Assembly (NCBI RefSeq): GCF_900582625.1
Contig: NZ_UTIQ01000327.1
Location: 558,001-622,000, forward strand
Direction: 5' to 3'
DNA: 64,000 nucleotides
DNA from: Pseudomonas viridiflava
Lineage (GTDB): Bacteria; Pseudomonadota; Gammaproteobacteria; Pseudomonadales; Pseudomonadaceae
The notes under the pieces are model-generated. The model saw nothing but the letters and a program-made list of their open reading frames with translations, had not been told where the DNA came from and searched no databases. Position numbers and translations under genes: made by a program. Below, in pieces: positions 43,255 to 51,631 of the stretch (its first letter is position 1; every line of letters begins with the position of its first letter).

Positions 43255-43273
43255 GCAAATGGTAATTCTTCTC
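43255..43273 (-). promoter_or_regulatory. Candidate Fur box upstream of the FecI-like gene
   Basis: The minus strand reads GAGAAGAATTACCATTTGC, matching the 19-bp Fur consensus at about 12 of 19 positions and its core GAGAATGATTATCATT at 13 of 16. It is 17 bases before the sigma gene start, where iron repression would be expected. Confidence 0.5.
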
Positions 43274-43313
43274 AAGCGCGAATTGCTAGCTCTAGATGTG
43301 CTGCCCTGGAAAA

Positions 43314-43913
43314 CTACAGATTGATCGGCCGCCGGCCCGCCAGCGCGTGCGCCAGGGTGCCGCCATCGACCAGCTCCAGCTCGCCGCCCAGTGGCATGCC
43401 GTGGGCAATGCGCGAGGCGATCAAGCCTTTGTTGCTGAGCAACTGAGCGATGTAGTGAGCCGTGGCTTCGCCTTCGACCGTGGGGTTGGTGGCCAGAATC
43501 ACCTCGGCGAAGTTGCCCGCCTCGATGCGCGCCAACAGCTCGGGCACGCCAATGGCTTCCGGGCCCAAGCCGTCGAGCGGCGAGAGATGGCCCTTGAGCA
43601 CAAAGTAGCGGCCGCGAAAGCCGGTCTGCTCGACCGCGTTCACATCCATGGGCCCTTCCACCACACACAGCACGCTGTCGTCGCGGCGCGGGTCTTGGCA
43701 GGTTTGGCAAATGGCGTCTTCGCTGAGCGTGCGGCATTGCTGGCAATGGCCAACGCCCTCCATCGCCTGGGTCAACGCCTGCGCCAGGCGTAATGCGCCG
43801 CTGCGATCACGCTCCAACATCTGCAACGCCATGCGCTGCGCAGTCTTCTGCCCAACGCCGGGGAGAATGCGCAGGGAATCGATGAGTTGGCGGATCAGCG
43901 GGCTGAAGCTCAT
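43314..43913 (-). CDS. recR: Recombination protein RecR
   Basis: RecR acts with RecO and RecF to load RecA at gaps. It is 199 residues: a helix-hairpin-helix (ILPGVGQKTAQRMAL, about 16-30), a zinc finger with Cys57, Cys60, Cys69 and Cys72, and a Toprim domain (about 80-175: VLCVVEGPMDVNAVEQTG and VILATNPTVEGEATAHYI). It follows ybaB and dnaX in the order dnaX-ybaB-recR that is conserved in gamma-proteobacteria, though 310 bases of repeat-rich spacer intervene. Confidence 0.97.
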   Translation of the reverse strand: MSFSPLIRQLIDSLRILPGVGQKTAQRMALQMLERDRSGALRLAQALTQAMEGVGHCQQCRTLSEDAICQTCQDPRRDDSVLCVVEGPMDVNAVEQTGFRGRYFVLKGHLSPLDGLGPEAIGVPELLARIEAGNFAEVILATNPTVEGEATAHYIAQLLSNKGLIASRIAHGMPLGGELELVDGGTLAHALAGRRPINL

Positions 43914-43949
43914 GGGTGGGAATCCGGAATGAACAATGACGGGACATTA

Positions 43950-44060
43950 AAAGCATTGAGGCTAAAGCCTCTCCCACAGGACAAAGGTTTCATTGTAGGA
44001 GCGGCTTTAGCCGCGATGCTTTTTTGCATCAAGAGCATCGCGGCTAAAGCCACTCCTACA
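43950..44060. repeat. REP-like repeats in the ybaB-recR spacer
   Basis: An inverted doublet at 43994-44060 has 27-base arms (core GCGGCT-TT-AGCCGC, TGTAGGAG at the outer ends) with one base-pair mismatch and a short T-rich loop. A degenerate single copy (GGCTAAAGCCTCTCCCACAG) lies just before it at 43961-43980. The rest of the 43914-44223 spacer shows no gene. Confidence 0.8.
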
Positions 44061-44223
44061 GGATCAGCGCTTTGTTGTGAGGGAGGCTTCAAGCATCCGG
44101 CGTGCTCAGGCGATGTACAGGGCAAGGCGCCGGTGAGCGAGGCCCCGCAGTGGGCTCAAGCCCATGAGGACGCCGAGTTCACCGGCAACGCCGCCCTGTG
44201 CATCGCATGGGCGCGTCGAACAA

Positions 44224-44559
44224 TCAGAAAGGCATTTTGAAGCCGGGGGGGAGCTGCATGCCGGCGGTCATGCCGCCCATTTTCTCCTGGCTGCTTTGCT
44301 CAACCTTACGCACGGCATCGTTAACGGCTGCGGCGATCAGGTCTTCGAGCACTTCCTTGTCTTCCTGCATCAGGCTGTCGTCGAGGGTGATGCGTTTGAC
44401 GTCATGACGCCCGGTCATCACCACGCTCACCAGCCCAGCGCCGGCTTGGCCGGTCACTTCGGCGTTGGCCAGTTCTTCCTGCATCTTGGCCATTTTTTCC
44501 TGCATTTGCTGCGCCTGCTTCATCAGGCCGGCCATGCCACCTTTCATCATGGGAATCAC
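44224..44559 (-). CDS. Nucleoid-associated protein YbaB/EbfC
   Basis: This is a 111-residue member of the YbaB/EbfC family, small dimeric DNA-binding proteins. It has the characteristic coiled start (GLMKQAQQMQEKMAKMQEEL), the GAGLVSVVMTGRHDVKRITLDD strand region and a Met/Gly/Pro-rich tail. It is 18 bases downstream of dnaX, as in most proteobacteria. Confidence 0.96.
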   Translation of the reverse strand: MIPMMKGGMAGLMKQAQQMQEKMAKMQEELANAEVTGQAGAGLVSVVMTGRHDVKRITLDDSLMQEDKEVLEDLIAAAVNDAVRKVEQSSQEKMGGMTAGMQLPPGFKMPF

Positions 44560-44577
44560 CTCAGGTTAAGTAATGCT

Positions 44578-46632
44578 TCACGACGCCACGGGGGCGTCCA
44601 CAGGCTCAATGGTGCCGTCGCGAATGGTCGCGGCGAATTGCTGAATCATTTCTTTGATCAGCGGATCGTCATGAATCGACGCCTCCGCCGAACGCTGCCG
44701 GTTGGCGCGCTTGCGGGCTGCGGCCTGGGCCGGGGTTTCCTGCTCAGGCGTGCGCAGCTCGATTTCCAGTTTGATCGGACGCTTGTGGTAGGCATCCAGC
44801 GCCTCGTTCAAACGCCGCTGCTGGGTTGCATTAAAGAGCGCGCTTTGGCCGGGGTCCAGGTGCAGCGTCCAGGTGTCGCCGTCTACTGCCACCAGGCTGC
44901 AGTTGGCAGCGATGCTGCCGGTCAGGCCGGTAATGCCCAGACGCGGAAACAGCTCCAGCCACTCGGCGGCCAGACCCGTGGCCGGTTTGGCGGCAGGCAA
45001 TGGCGCCAAATCCGCCGCGGCTGGGGCATCGATGCCCATGGAATCCAGCGCATCGAGGTAGGCGTCGGTTTCGCCTTCGGCGATGTAGTAATCGTCGTCA
45101 CCGGGCGGCGGCTCGTCGTCATCGTCGTCGTTGACGTCGGCCGGTGTATTGATCACCACGGCGGTTTCAGTTTGCACGGCGACCGGCGCAGGCGCCGGCA
45201 TCAGCGGCGCCGGGGCGACCTCGGCAGGCACTGCGATCAGTTCGGGAACCGGCACTGGAGCCACGACGGCAGGCTTCTGCTCTTCCCAGGGCAAATCGAT
45301 GGGGGCGGCGGCGACAGGTTCGGGCTGCGCTTGCGGCTCTGGCTCTGGCTCTGGCTGAGGCTCGACCACGGCCGCGACGGGCTCAGGCTCAGGGATCGGC
45401 GCTGGCGCTGGCGCGACCGGTTCAGGCGCTGCAATAGGAGTAACCGGCGCGGCCATAGCTGCGCCGGCCACTGGGTTAGGTCGGGGATCAGCAGTGGCCT
45501 GGCTAATCCCGAGTGGCTTTAGCGCCACCCTCGGCACATCGCCCGTATCCGCCGGGCGGAAGGCCAACATGCGCAGCAGCACCATTTCAAAGCCACCGCG
45601 CGGTTCCGGCGCCAGCGGTAAATCGCGGCGGCCGATCAGGCCCATCTGGTAATAGAACTGCACGTCTTCGGCAGGCAATGCCTGAGCCAGTGCCAACACG
45701 CGGTCGCGGTCGCCCTGGCCGTTGTCCACCGCTTCCGGCAACGCCTGGGCGATGGCGACGCGGTGCAACACGTTAAGAATTTCTGCCAGCACGCCGGCCC
45801 AGTCCGGCCCCTGCTCGGCCAGGTGGCGAATGGCTTCGATCAGCGCCCGCGCGTCACCTTCCAGCAGCGCATGCAACACGCCGTACACCTGGCCGTGATC
45901 CAGCGTGCCGAGCATGGCGCGCACGTCGGCGGCCAACACTTTGCCCTCACCAAATGCGATGGCCTGGTCAGTCAGGCTCATGGCGTCGCGCATCGAACCG
46001 TCGGCGGCGCGGCCCAGCAACCACAGGGCGTCGTCTTCAAACGGCACCTGTTCCACACCCAAAACGTGGGTCAAATGCTCGACCACGCGCTCAGGCGGCA
46101 TGTTCTTCAGCGAGAACTGCAGGCAGCGGGAAAGAATGGTGACGGGCAGCTTCTGCGGGTCGGTGGTGGCCAGCAGGAATTTAACGTGGGGTGGCGGCTC
46201 TTCGAGGGTTTTCAGCAAGGCGTTGAACGAGTGCGACGACAGCATGTGCACTTCGTCGATCAGGTAGACCTTGAAGCGGCCACGGCTGGGTGCGTATTGC
46301 ACGTTGTCGAGCAACTCGCGGGTGTCTTCCACCTTGGTGCGGCTGGCGGCGTCGACTTCGATCAGGTCGACAAAGCGGCCTTCATCAATCTCTTTGCACA
46401 CCGAACAGGTGCCACACGGCGTAGAGCTGATTCCGGTTTCGCAGTTCAGGCACTTGGCAATGATGCGCGCGATGGTGGTTTTGCCCACCCCGCGGGTGCC
46501 GGTGAACAGATAGGCGTGGTGCAGGCGCTGGCTGTCCAGCGCGTTGATCAGAGCCTTGAGCACATGGGTCTGGCCGACCATTTCGCGGAACGAGCGCGGA
46601 CGCCATTTACGTGCAAGAACCTGATAACTCAT
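44578..46632 (-). CDS. dnaX: DNA polymerase III subunits gamma/tau
   Basis: DnaX is the clamp-loader ATPase. From the ATG at 46632 (MSYQVLARKWRPRSF) it is 684 residues. Domains: AAA+ with Walker A GTRGVGKTT (Lys51), a four-Cys zinc site in NCETGISSTPCGTCSVC, and Walker B VYLIDEVHMLS; a collar domain to about 365; a Pro/Ala/Glu-rich linker; and a C-terminal tau domain that binds the polymerase and DnaB. I did not see an A-AAA-AAG-type slippery run that would mark a gamma frameshift. Confidence 0.97.
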   Translation of the reverse strand: MSYQVLARKWRPRSFREMVGQTHVLKALINALDSQRLHHAYLFTGTRGVGKTTIARIIAKCLNCETGISSTPCGTCSVCKEIDEGRFVDLIEVDAASRTKVEDTRELLDNVQYAPSRGRFKVYLIDEVHMLSSHSFNALLKTLEEPPPHVKFLLATTDPQKLPVTILSRCLQFSLKNMPPERVVEHLTHVLGVEQVPFEDDALWLLGRAADGSMRDAMSLTDQAIAFGEGKVLAADVRAMLGTLDHGQVYGVLHALLEGDARALIEAIRHLAEQGPDWAGVLAEILNVLHRVAIAQALPEAVDNGQGDRDRVLALAQALPAEDVQFYYQMGLIGRRDLPLAPEPRGGFEMVLLRMLAFRPADTGDVPRVALKPLGISQATADPRPNPVAGAAMAAPVTPIAAPEPVAPAPAPIPEPEPVAAVVEPQPEPEPEPQAQPEPVAAAPIDLPWEEQKPAVVAPVPVPELIAVPAEVAPAPLMPAPAPVAVQTETAVVINTPADVNDDDDDEPPPGDDDYYIAEGETDAYLDALDSMGIDAPAAADLAPLPAAKPATGLAAEWLELFPRLGITGLTGSIAANCSLVAVDGDTWTLHLDPGQSALFNATQQRRLNEALDAYHKRPIKLEIELRTPEQETPAQAAARKRANRQRSAEASIHDDPLIKEMIQQFAATIRDGTIEPVDAPVAS

Positions 46633-46789
46633 CGAAAACCGTCGCAACTGGGGGGCAAGAAAAGTGGGGCTAATCCTAGCGGAGCACGGGGCAAATTGCA
46701 TCCGACTTGGCACACAGCCCGGCAGGTCGTGGCTTAACGCGTTGATATGTCCATTCTCGGTAGCAGCGAGGGGGCGGCCCAATCAAAAA

Positions 46790-46817
46790 AGCTTCGCGAA
46801 CAAGCTCGATCCTACAG
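46790..46817. repeat. Degenerate REP-like fragment
   Basis: AGCTTCGCGAACAAGCTCGA followed by TCCTACAG resembles the right half of the repeat at 57953-58010. It lies between the dnaX upstream region and the secreted WG-repeat-like gene. Confidence 0.55.
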
Positions 46818-46825
46818 GGAGGTGC

Positions 46826-47377
46826 CTAACGCAACGGCTCCACCAGTTTCCCCGTGCGGTCGATAACGCCCCACTTCCCGCCGCCCATTGCCCAATGCCC
46901 ATCGCCATCGGACGGACCACGACTGCAGCCCTGGCACACCTGGGCGCGGCCTTGTTCGAAGGGCGTGCCCCAGTCGTAGGTGGCTGCAATAACAGGGTTC
47001 AGGTTTACGTCGTAATAGCCGACCTTGCCGTTGACCCAGGCGCGTACCAGCCCCTCTTCGAAATAGTCGGCGCCGTTGTCGAAGGTCAGCACATGCAGAA
47101 GCTTGGCCTGGCGGTTGATGTAGTACATCTCGCCGTCGATGGCCACGCTGGCAAGGCCGTTTTTGTCGAAGTCCATGCGTTTGAAATGTTCAGCCGCCAG
47201 TTCTACAGAAGTGCCGGTGCGTCGGGCGCAGTGTTCGAATGGGGTCAGGCCTTCGTCGCTATCGCCCGGCGAATAAAAGCACTGCAGCGGCCACTCGGCT
47301 GCCTGCGCGCCGCTGATAAAAAGCACAAATATCAGCGCCGAGCGCAAGAGTGCGGCGGGAATGCTAGACATATACAC
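46826..47377 (-). CDS. Secreted WG-repeat-like hypothetical protein
   Basis: This is a 183-residue protein with an N-terminal signal peptide (about 1-26, ending SGAQA-AEW). The mature part contains short beta motifs of the WG-repeat type (GKVGYYDVNLNPVIAATYDW and GKWGVIDRTGKLVEP) that form KWG/propeller-like folds. Four cysteines suggest disulphides. It starts either at 47377 or two codons later. It is divergent from the DUF1254 gene. I do not recognise a specific function. Confidence 0.75.
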   Translation of the reverse strand: MYMSSIPAALLRSALIFVLFISGAQAAEWPLQCFYSPGDSDEGLTPFEHCARRTGTSVELAAEHFKRMDFDKNGLASVAIDGEMYYINRQAKLLHVLTFDNGADYFEEGLVRAWVNGKVGYYDVNLNPVIAATYDWGTPFEQGRAQVCQGCSRGPSDGDGHWAMGGGKWGVIDRTGKLVEPLR

Positions 47378-47485
47378 GGAACCCCCTTAACGGAACGCTG
47401 CTCTTTATCCCTGAAGCCAGGACGGTTCGACAATGGTAGTGCAGCGAATACGTGAAACCGCCCTCATCTGCCACAGGCGCCCTGC

Positions 47486-48880
47486 ATGAAATCACTTGCG
47501 TTGTTTGCGCTGTACCTAAGCCTGTCGCTGGGCAGTAGCGCGCAAGCCGAAGTAAAAGTTGAGCCGTTGGAAGCCGAGGCCATTGCCAAAGACGCCTACA
47601 TTTACGGCTATCCCATGCTTGAGCTGTACAAAACGCTGTATATCCAGGCCGTTGATACCGAAAGCACGGCGTACCAGGCACCGTTCAATCGGGTGTCGCA
47701 CAACAGCGATGTCTACAACGGCAAAACCACGGCGGTGCAGTCGCCTATTGCTGACACTCGCTATTCATTCGCCTGGCTCGACCTGCGCGCTGAACCCATC
47801 GTCATGACCTTGCCGGCAGTGGACAGCAACCGCTACTTCTCCGTGCAACTGACCGATATTTTCACCCACAACTTTGCCTACCTCGGCAGCCGCACCACCG
47901 GCCGCAAAGGCGGCCGCTACTTGATCGCCGGGCCCGACTGGCAAGGTGCGACGCCGGCAGACGTTGACCAAGTGATCCGCAGCGAAAGCAGCCTTGTGTA
48001 TGCGCTCTACCGCACCCAACTGTTCGACCCCAGCGATATGGCCAAGATGCGCCGCGTTCAGCAGGGCTACACCCTGAAACCGCTGAGCAGCTACCTCAAG
48101 CTGGAGGCCCGGCCCACGGCGCCAAGGCTCGACTGGCCGGTGCCAAGCCCCGACACCACTGCCACGCCGACAGCCTTTCGGCTGATGGATTTTCTGCTGC
48201 GCTTTGCACCGCCGCACCCTTCTGAAGTCGGCCTGCGTCGGCGCTTTGCCAATATCGGCATCGACAGCGACCAGCCGTTTATCGAAGACCGCCTGACGGC
48301 CACGCAATACAAAGCCCTGCAAGCCGGTATCGATGCGGCGCGGGCGGAATTCGCTGCATTTAAAAGTTCGGAAGTCGACACCGGGTTGATTCCCACCACC
48401 GAGCTGTTCGGCGACCGTGAGCATTTGGCCAACAATTACCTGGGCCGTTACGCCGGCGCCGCCGTTGCGCTGTTTGCCGCCTCGGCCGACGAAGCGAACT
48501 TCATCGGCTACTTCAACGATGAATACCAGCAACCGCTTAATGGCCTGCGCAAGCGATACGCCCTGCACTTCGCCAAGGACGACTTGCCGCCCGTGGATGC
48601 GTTCTGGTCGCTGACGCTGTACGACGCCAACACCAAACTGCTGATCGACAACCGCTTGAACCGCTACCTGGTGAACTCGCGAATGCTCAACCGCCTGCAA
48701 CGCGACCCTGATGGCGGGCTGACCTTATACCTGCAACGCCTGACGCCAGGCATTGCCCTTGAAAGCAACTGGCTGCCCGTGCCGCCCGGCCCGTTTTACG
48801 GCGTGCTGCGGTTGTACCAACCCCAACCGGAAGTGGCCAACGGCCAATGGAAACCGCCGGTGATTACGGTGCAGCCGTAG
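47486..48880 (+). CDS. DUF1254/DUF1214 domain protein, secreted
   Basis: This 464-residue protein has a signal peptide (about 1-21, ending SSAQA), an N-terminal DUF1254 domain (about 30-160: AYIYGYPMLELYKTLY, then RYFSVQLTDIFTHNFAYLGSR) and a C-terminal DUF1214 domain (about 330-450: FWSLTLYDANTKLLIDN, then GPFYGVLRLYQP). The family is widespread in environmental bacteria and its biochemical role is not established. It is monocistronic, divergent from the WG-repeat-like gene. Confidence 0.88.
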   Translation: MKSLALFALYLSLSLGSSAQAEVKVEPLEAEAIAKDAYIYGYPMLELYKTLYIQAVDTESTAYQAPFNRVSHNSDVYNGKTTAVQSPIADTRYSFAWLDLRAEPIVMTLPAVDSNRYFSVQLTDIFTHNFAYLGSRTTGRKGGRYLIAGPDWQGATPADVDQVIRSESSLVYALYRTQLFDPSDMAKMRRVQQGYTLKPLSSYLKLEARPTAPRLDWPVPSPDTTATPTAFRLMDFLLRFAPPHPSEVGLRRRFANIGIDSDQPFIEDRLTATQYKALQAGIDAARAEFAAFKSSEVDTGLIPTTELFGDREHLANNYLGRYAGAAVALFAASADEANFIGYFNDEYQQPLNGLRKRYALHFAKDDLPPVDAFWSLTLYDANTKLLIDNRLNRYLVNSRMLNRLQRDPDGGLTLYLQRLTPGIALESNWLPVPPGPFYGVLRLYQPQPEVANGQWKPPVITVQP

Positions 48881-48965
48881 CCGCTGCGCAAAGACAACAA
48901 CTCCAAATTCTGAATGGTCAAACCACCGCCCGCGCAGCAATAACGAAAGTTCCGGCCACAACCAC

Positions 48966-48998
48966 CCGTCATCCTCGCGAACGCGGGGATCCAGAATT
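48966..48998. repeat. Dispersed repeat, GTCATCCTCGCGAACGCGGG type
   Basis: This is an inverted-repeat unit (CGCGAACGCGGGGATCCAG core) of the same family as the cluster at 37579-37817, in opposite orientation. It lies 86 bases after the DUF1254 stop. Confidence 0.7.
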
Positions 48999-49036
48999 CC
49001 GAGCCGGGCCACTTCTCCAAAAATCTCGCGTCACCC

Positions 49037-49064
49037 TGTAGGAGCGGCTTCAGCCGCGATGCTT
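49037..49064. repeat. Single REP-like hairpin
   Basis: One copy of the TGTAGGAGCGGCTTCAGCCG...GATGC repeat, with core GCGGCT-TC-AGCCGC. With the repeat at 48966 it accounts for part of the 48881-49189 spacer; the remainder holds no gene I can see, only the arsB upstream region. Confidence 0.7.
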
Positions 49065-49189
49065 TTAGCGCCCCCCGTTCCCAAGCCACTTCGACCACAC
49101 GCCCGCAGCCACGCGCCCCAGAGAACGGCGCTTGCGAACCCGCACGAAATACGCTGATATCCCCCACCCGTCCCCGCCCGAGCCGAACC

Positions 49190-50473
49190 ATGCTGACCGC
49201 TTTCCTCATCTTCGCCTTCACCATGCTGCTGGTTATCTGGCAGCCCAAAGGCCTCGGCGTCGGTTGGTCGGCGTCGGTCGGCGCGCTGCTGGCGTTGGCG
49301 TTTGGCGTGGTCGGGCTGCATGACATTCCCACGGTGTGGGCAATCGTCTGGAACGCCACCGCCACCTTTATTGCCCTGATCGTGATCAGCCTGATTCTCG
49401 ATGAGGCCGGTTTTTTCGAGTGGGCGGCGCTGCATGTGGCGCGTTGGGCGCGGGGCAATGGCCGGCGACTGTTTGCCTTTACCGTGCTGCTGGGGGCGGC
49501 GGTGTCGGGCTTGTTTGCCAACGACGGCGCGGCGCTGATTCTCACGCCCATCGTTATTTCCCTGCTGCTGGCCCTGCGCTTTTCCCCCGCTGCGACCCTG
49601 GCATTTGTTATGGCAGCCGGCTTTATCGCCGATACCGCCAGCCTGCCGCTGGTGGTGTCGAACCTGGTGAACATCGTCTCGGCCGACTATTTCAAGCTCA
49701 GCTTCAACGACTACGCCGCCGTCATGGTGCCGGTGAACGTGGTCAGCGTGGCCGCCACGCTGGGCGTGCTGTACCTGTTTTTTCGCCGCGACATTCCGCT
49801 CGCCTATGCCACCGAAGACCTCAAGCTGCCGGCCGATGCCATTCGCGACCGTCCAACCTTTGCCGTCGGCGTCGGCGTGCTGGTGGTGTTGCTGATCGGC
49901 TTGTTTGCGCTGGAACCGCTGGGCATTCCTGTGTGCGTGATCGCCGGCGTTTGCGCCGCCGCGCTGTACGCCGTGGCCGCCCATGGTCACGTGATTCCCA
50001 CGCGCCGCGTGCTGCGCGACGCACCGTGGCAAATCGTGGTGTTTTCGCTGGGCATGTATTTGGTGGTGTACGGCCTGAAAAACGCCGGCCTTACCGCCTA
50101 CCTGACGCAACTGCTGAATTATTTCGCTGAGCATGGCGTGTGGGCCGCGGCCATGGGCACCGGCGTGACCACGGCGCTGCTGTCATCGGTGATGAACAAC
50201 CTGCCCAGCGTGCTGATCGGCGCCTTGTCGATTCAAGACTCCGCCGCCGTTGGCGTGGTACGCGAAGCGATGATTTACGCCAACGTCATCGGCTGCGACC
50301 TGGGCCCGAAAATCACCCCCATCGGCAGCCTGGCCACTTTGCTATGGCTGCACGTGCTGGCGCGCAAAGGCATTCGCATTACCTGGGGTTATTACTTCAA
50401 GGTCGGCATCGTCCTGACCTTGCCGGTGCTGCTGATCACCCTCGCCGCCCTGGCCGTGCGCCTGGGCGGCTGA
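49190..50473 (+). CDS. ArsB-type arsenite/antimonite efflux permease
   Basis: This 427-residue protein has about twelve membrane helices and matches the ArsB permease family (GLFANDGAALILTPIVISLLLALRF near residue 105; VVSNLVNIVSADYF near 160; ANVIGCDLGPKITPIGSLATLLW near 365). ArsB expels As(III)/Sb(III) by proton antiport, alone or with ArsA. No arsR, arsC or arsH lies beside it, so this is an orphan copy. It could serve another small oxyanion; the family assignment is firm, the substrate less so. Confidence 0.88.
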   Translation: MLTAFLIFAFTMLLVIWQPKGLGVGWSASVGALLALAFGVVGLHDIPTVWAIVWNATATFIALIVISLILDEAGFFEWAALHVARWARGNGRRLFAFTVLLGAAVSGLFANDGAALILTPIVISLLLALRFSPAATLAFVMAAGFIADTASLPLVVSNLVNIVSADYFKLSFNDYAAVMVPVNVVSVAATLGVLYLFFRRDIPLAYATEDLKLPADAIRDRPTFAVGVGVLVVLLIGLFALEPLGIPVCVIAGVCAAALYAVAAHGHVIPTRRVLRDAPWQIVVFSLGMYLVVYGLKNAGLTAYLTQLLNYFAEHGVWAAAMGTGVTTALLSSVMNNLPSVLIGALSIQDSAAVGVVREAMIYANVIGCDLGPKITPIGSLATLLWLHVLARKGIRITWGYYFKVGIVLTLPVLLITLAALAVRLGG

Positions 50474-50478
50474 CCGCA

Positions 50479-50508
50479 CTCAAGGCGTGTTCAGCGACAC
50501 GCCTTGAG
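50479..50508. terminator. Bidirectional hairpin between arsB and endA, inside the endA 3' end
   Basis: CTCAAGGCGTGT (50479-50490) pairs perfectly with ACACGCCTTGAG (50497-50508), loop of 6. It lies 6 bases after the arsB stop and includes the last codons and stop of the convergent endonuclease gene. There is no strong T-run on either side, so termination efficiency is uncertain. Confidence 0.5.
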
Positions 50509-51183
50509 GTCGACCTTGCCCACATACGGATTGCCGCGACCCATCACGCACGCCACCTTCTGATTGCGCGCCAATTCCCACGGCTTCACCGGGTACTGCT
50601 TATTCCACGCCGCATAAAGCTGCTTGTCCTGCTTGGACAAACGCAGGCCGTAACGCTGGCTCATATAAAAATACGTGCGCGCCACCATGCCGCGCACCTG
50701 CGGCCGGGGCATGGCTTTGCGCGCCTTGAAATCCACCACCATCGGGCAGGCGCCGTACTGCGTCGGCTTCTGCGGCAACCAGCCGTAGCCGAAGTTACTG
50801 CGGTCGCCATTCACCTCGCCAACGCTGGGCACCAAATTGTGCAAATCGGCCTCGGCCAGGCGATAGGTCTGGTCCGAGCGCGCGCAGTTGGAACGTCCAC
50901 CCTTCTGCCAGCATTGGCGCTGATGCCCTATCACCCACGCCGGCACAATGTGCTCCCACTCCACCCGCGAAGCGCGCTGCGCATTTTTGCGCGGCACATA
51001 ACCACAGCTTTTCAAATCCACCTTGTTCCCCGTAAACCGACACCCGCAATAGAACTCAACCGGGTTGGAGGCATACAGCTTCCAGCCGGCTTTCTTGGCT
51101 TCGGCGAACGTACGGGGAGCGGCGTGGGAAACATTCAGGGCGAGGGAAAACAGCAGGCACAACAGGAACAAACTACGCGACAT
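50491..51183 (-). CDS. endA: Secreted endonuclease I (EndA/NucM family)
   Basis: This is a 230-residue beta-beta-alpha-metal endonuclease with a signal peptide (about 1-21, ending SHAAP). The catalytic His is in RVEWEHIVPAW (about 85-95), with the metal-binding Asn and Glu in LVPSVGEVNGDRSNFGYGW. Several Cys pairs fit a periplasmic or extracellular enzyme. Such enzymes degrade DNA in the periplasm or medium. It is convergent with arsB and shares a hairpin with it. Confidence 0.93.
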   Translation of the reverse strand: MSRSLFLLCLLFSLALNVSHAAPRTFAEAKKAGWKLYASNPVEFYCGCRFTGNKVDLKSCGYVPRKNAQRASRVEWEHIVPAWVIGHQRQCWQKGGRSNCARSDQTYRLAEADLHNLVPSVGEVNGDRSNFGYGWLPQKPTQYGACPMVVDFKARKAMPRPQVRGMVARTYFYMSQRYGLRLSKQDKQLYAAWNKQYPVKPWELARNQKVACVMGRGNPYVGKVDLKACR

Positions 51184-51406
51184 CGGGGCGTGTCCTTGGC
51201 AGCGAGGGAGAAAGCGAAAGACTGTATGCGCATACAGCTATTTCGTAATCTTCCTACAAAGCTGTAGGACCATTCAATGGTGGCAGATTAGTTTCCCGGC
51301 GCTGGATAGCGAGACACATACACGCGGGACGACAAAACGCGAGCCGGACGGGGCGTATTAACAGGAGAGGGAAACAAGAGAGAAAAAACCAGGACTTCAG
51401 AAGGAG

Positions 51407-51504
51407 GCAACCCCCACCAGCCACACCCCGGCACACAATGTTCCCGCTGTGGCTGCTTCCTTCCGGACCTGACCAGGTTAACGGGTAATCGTTGCGGGGG
51501 GACC
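51407..51504 (-). ncRNA. ffs: 4.5S SRP RNA
   Basis: The minus strand contains the conserved apical domain of the small bacterial SRP RNA: GGTCAGGTCCGG, then GGAAGGAAGCAGCC, flanked by CCCGCAACG on the 5' side and GTGTGCCGGG on the 3' side. These are the core features of the Ffh-binding hairpin. Ends are set by analogy (about 98 nt); the flanking ACCCCCA (51507-51513) could pair with TGGGGGT on the 3' side and extend the RNA to roughly 107 nt. It lies alone between endA and the PAN-phosphodiesterase gene, in the 51184-51631 spacer, which holds no other gene. Confidence 0.93.
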
Positions 51505-51550
51505 GATGGGGGTCACCATAACGCGTGCCTTCAAGGCTGAAGGCCGCGCC

Positions 51551-51578
51551 ATTGTACCGGCTTGTTTAGAACTTACAA
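51551..51578 (-). promoter_or_regulatory. Candidate sigma-70 promoter for ffs
   Basis: On the minus strand TTGTAA and TACAAT are 16 bases apart. The predicted start is near 51543, giving a leader of about 40 nt that would be removed by processing, as occurs for E. coli 4.5S RNA. Confidence 0.5.
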
Positions 51579-51631
51579 CCGCCTCGTGCGGTTTAAAAAC
51601 GCATCCACTACAAGCACTTGCGATGCACGGC

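Noticed and set aside
43950..44060. Spaced inverted repeats considered as a CRISPR array
   Set aside because: The units are palindromic REP elements in inverted pairs with no regular unique spacers and no cas genes.
44578..46632. Looked for a programmed frameshift in dnaX giving a short gamma subunit
   Set aside because: I found no A-AAA-AAG-type slippery run with a following hairpin.
49190..50473. Considered as part of an arsenic resistance island
   Set aside because: No arsR, arsC, arsH or mobile-element genes lie nearby; base composition is like the neighbours.
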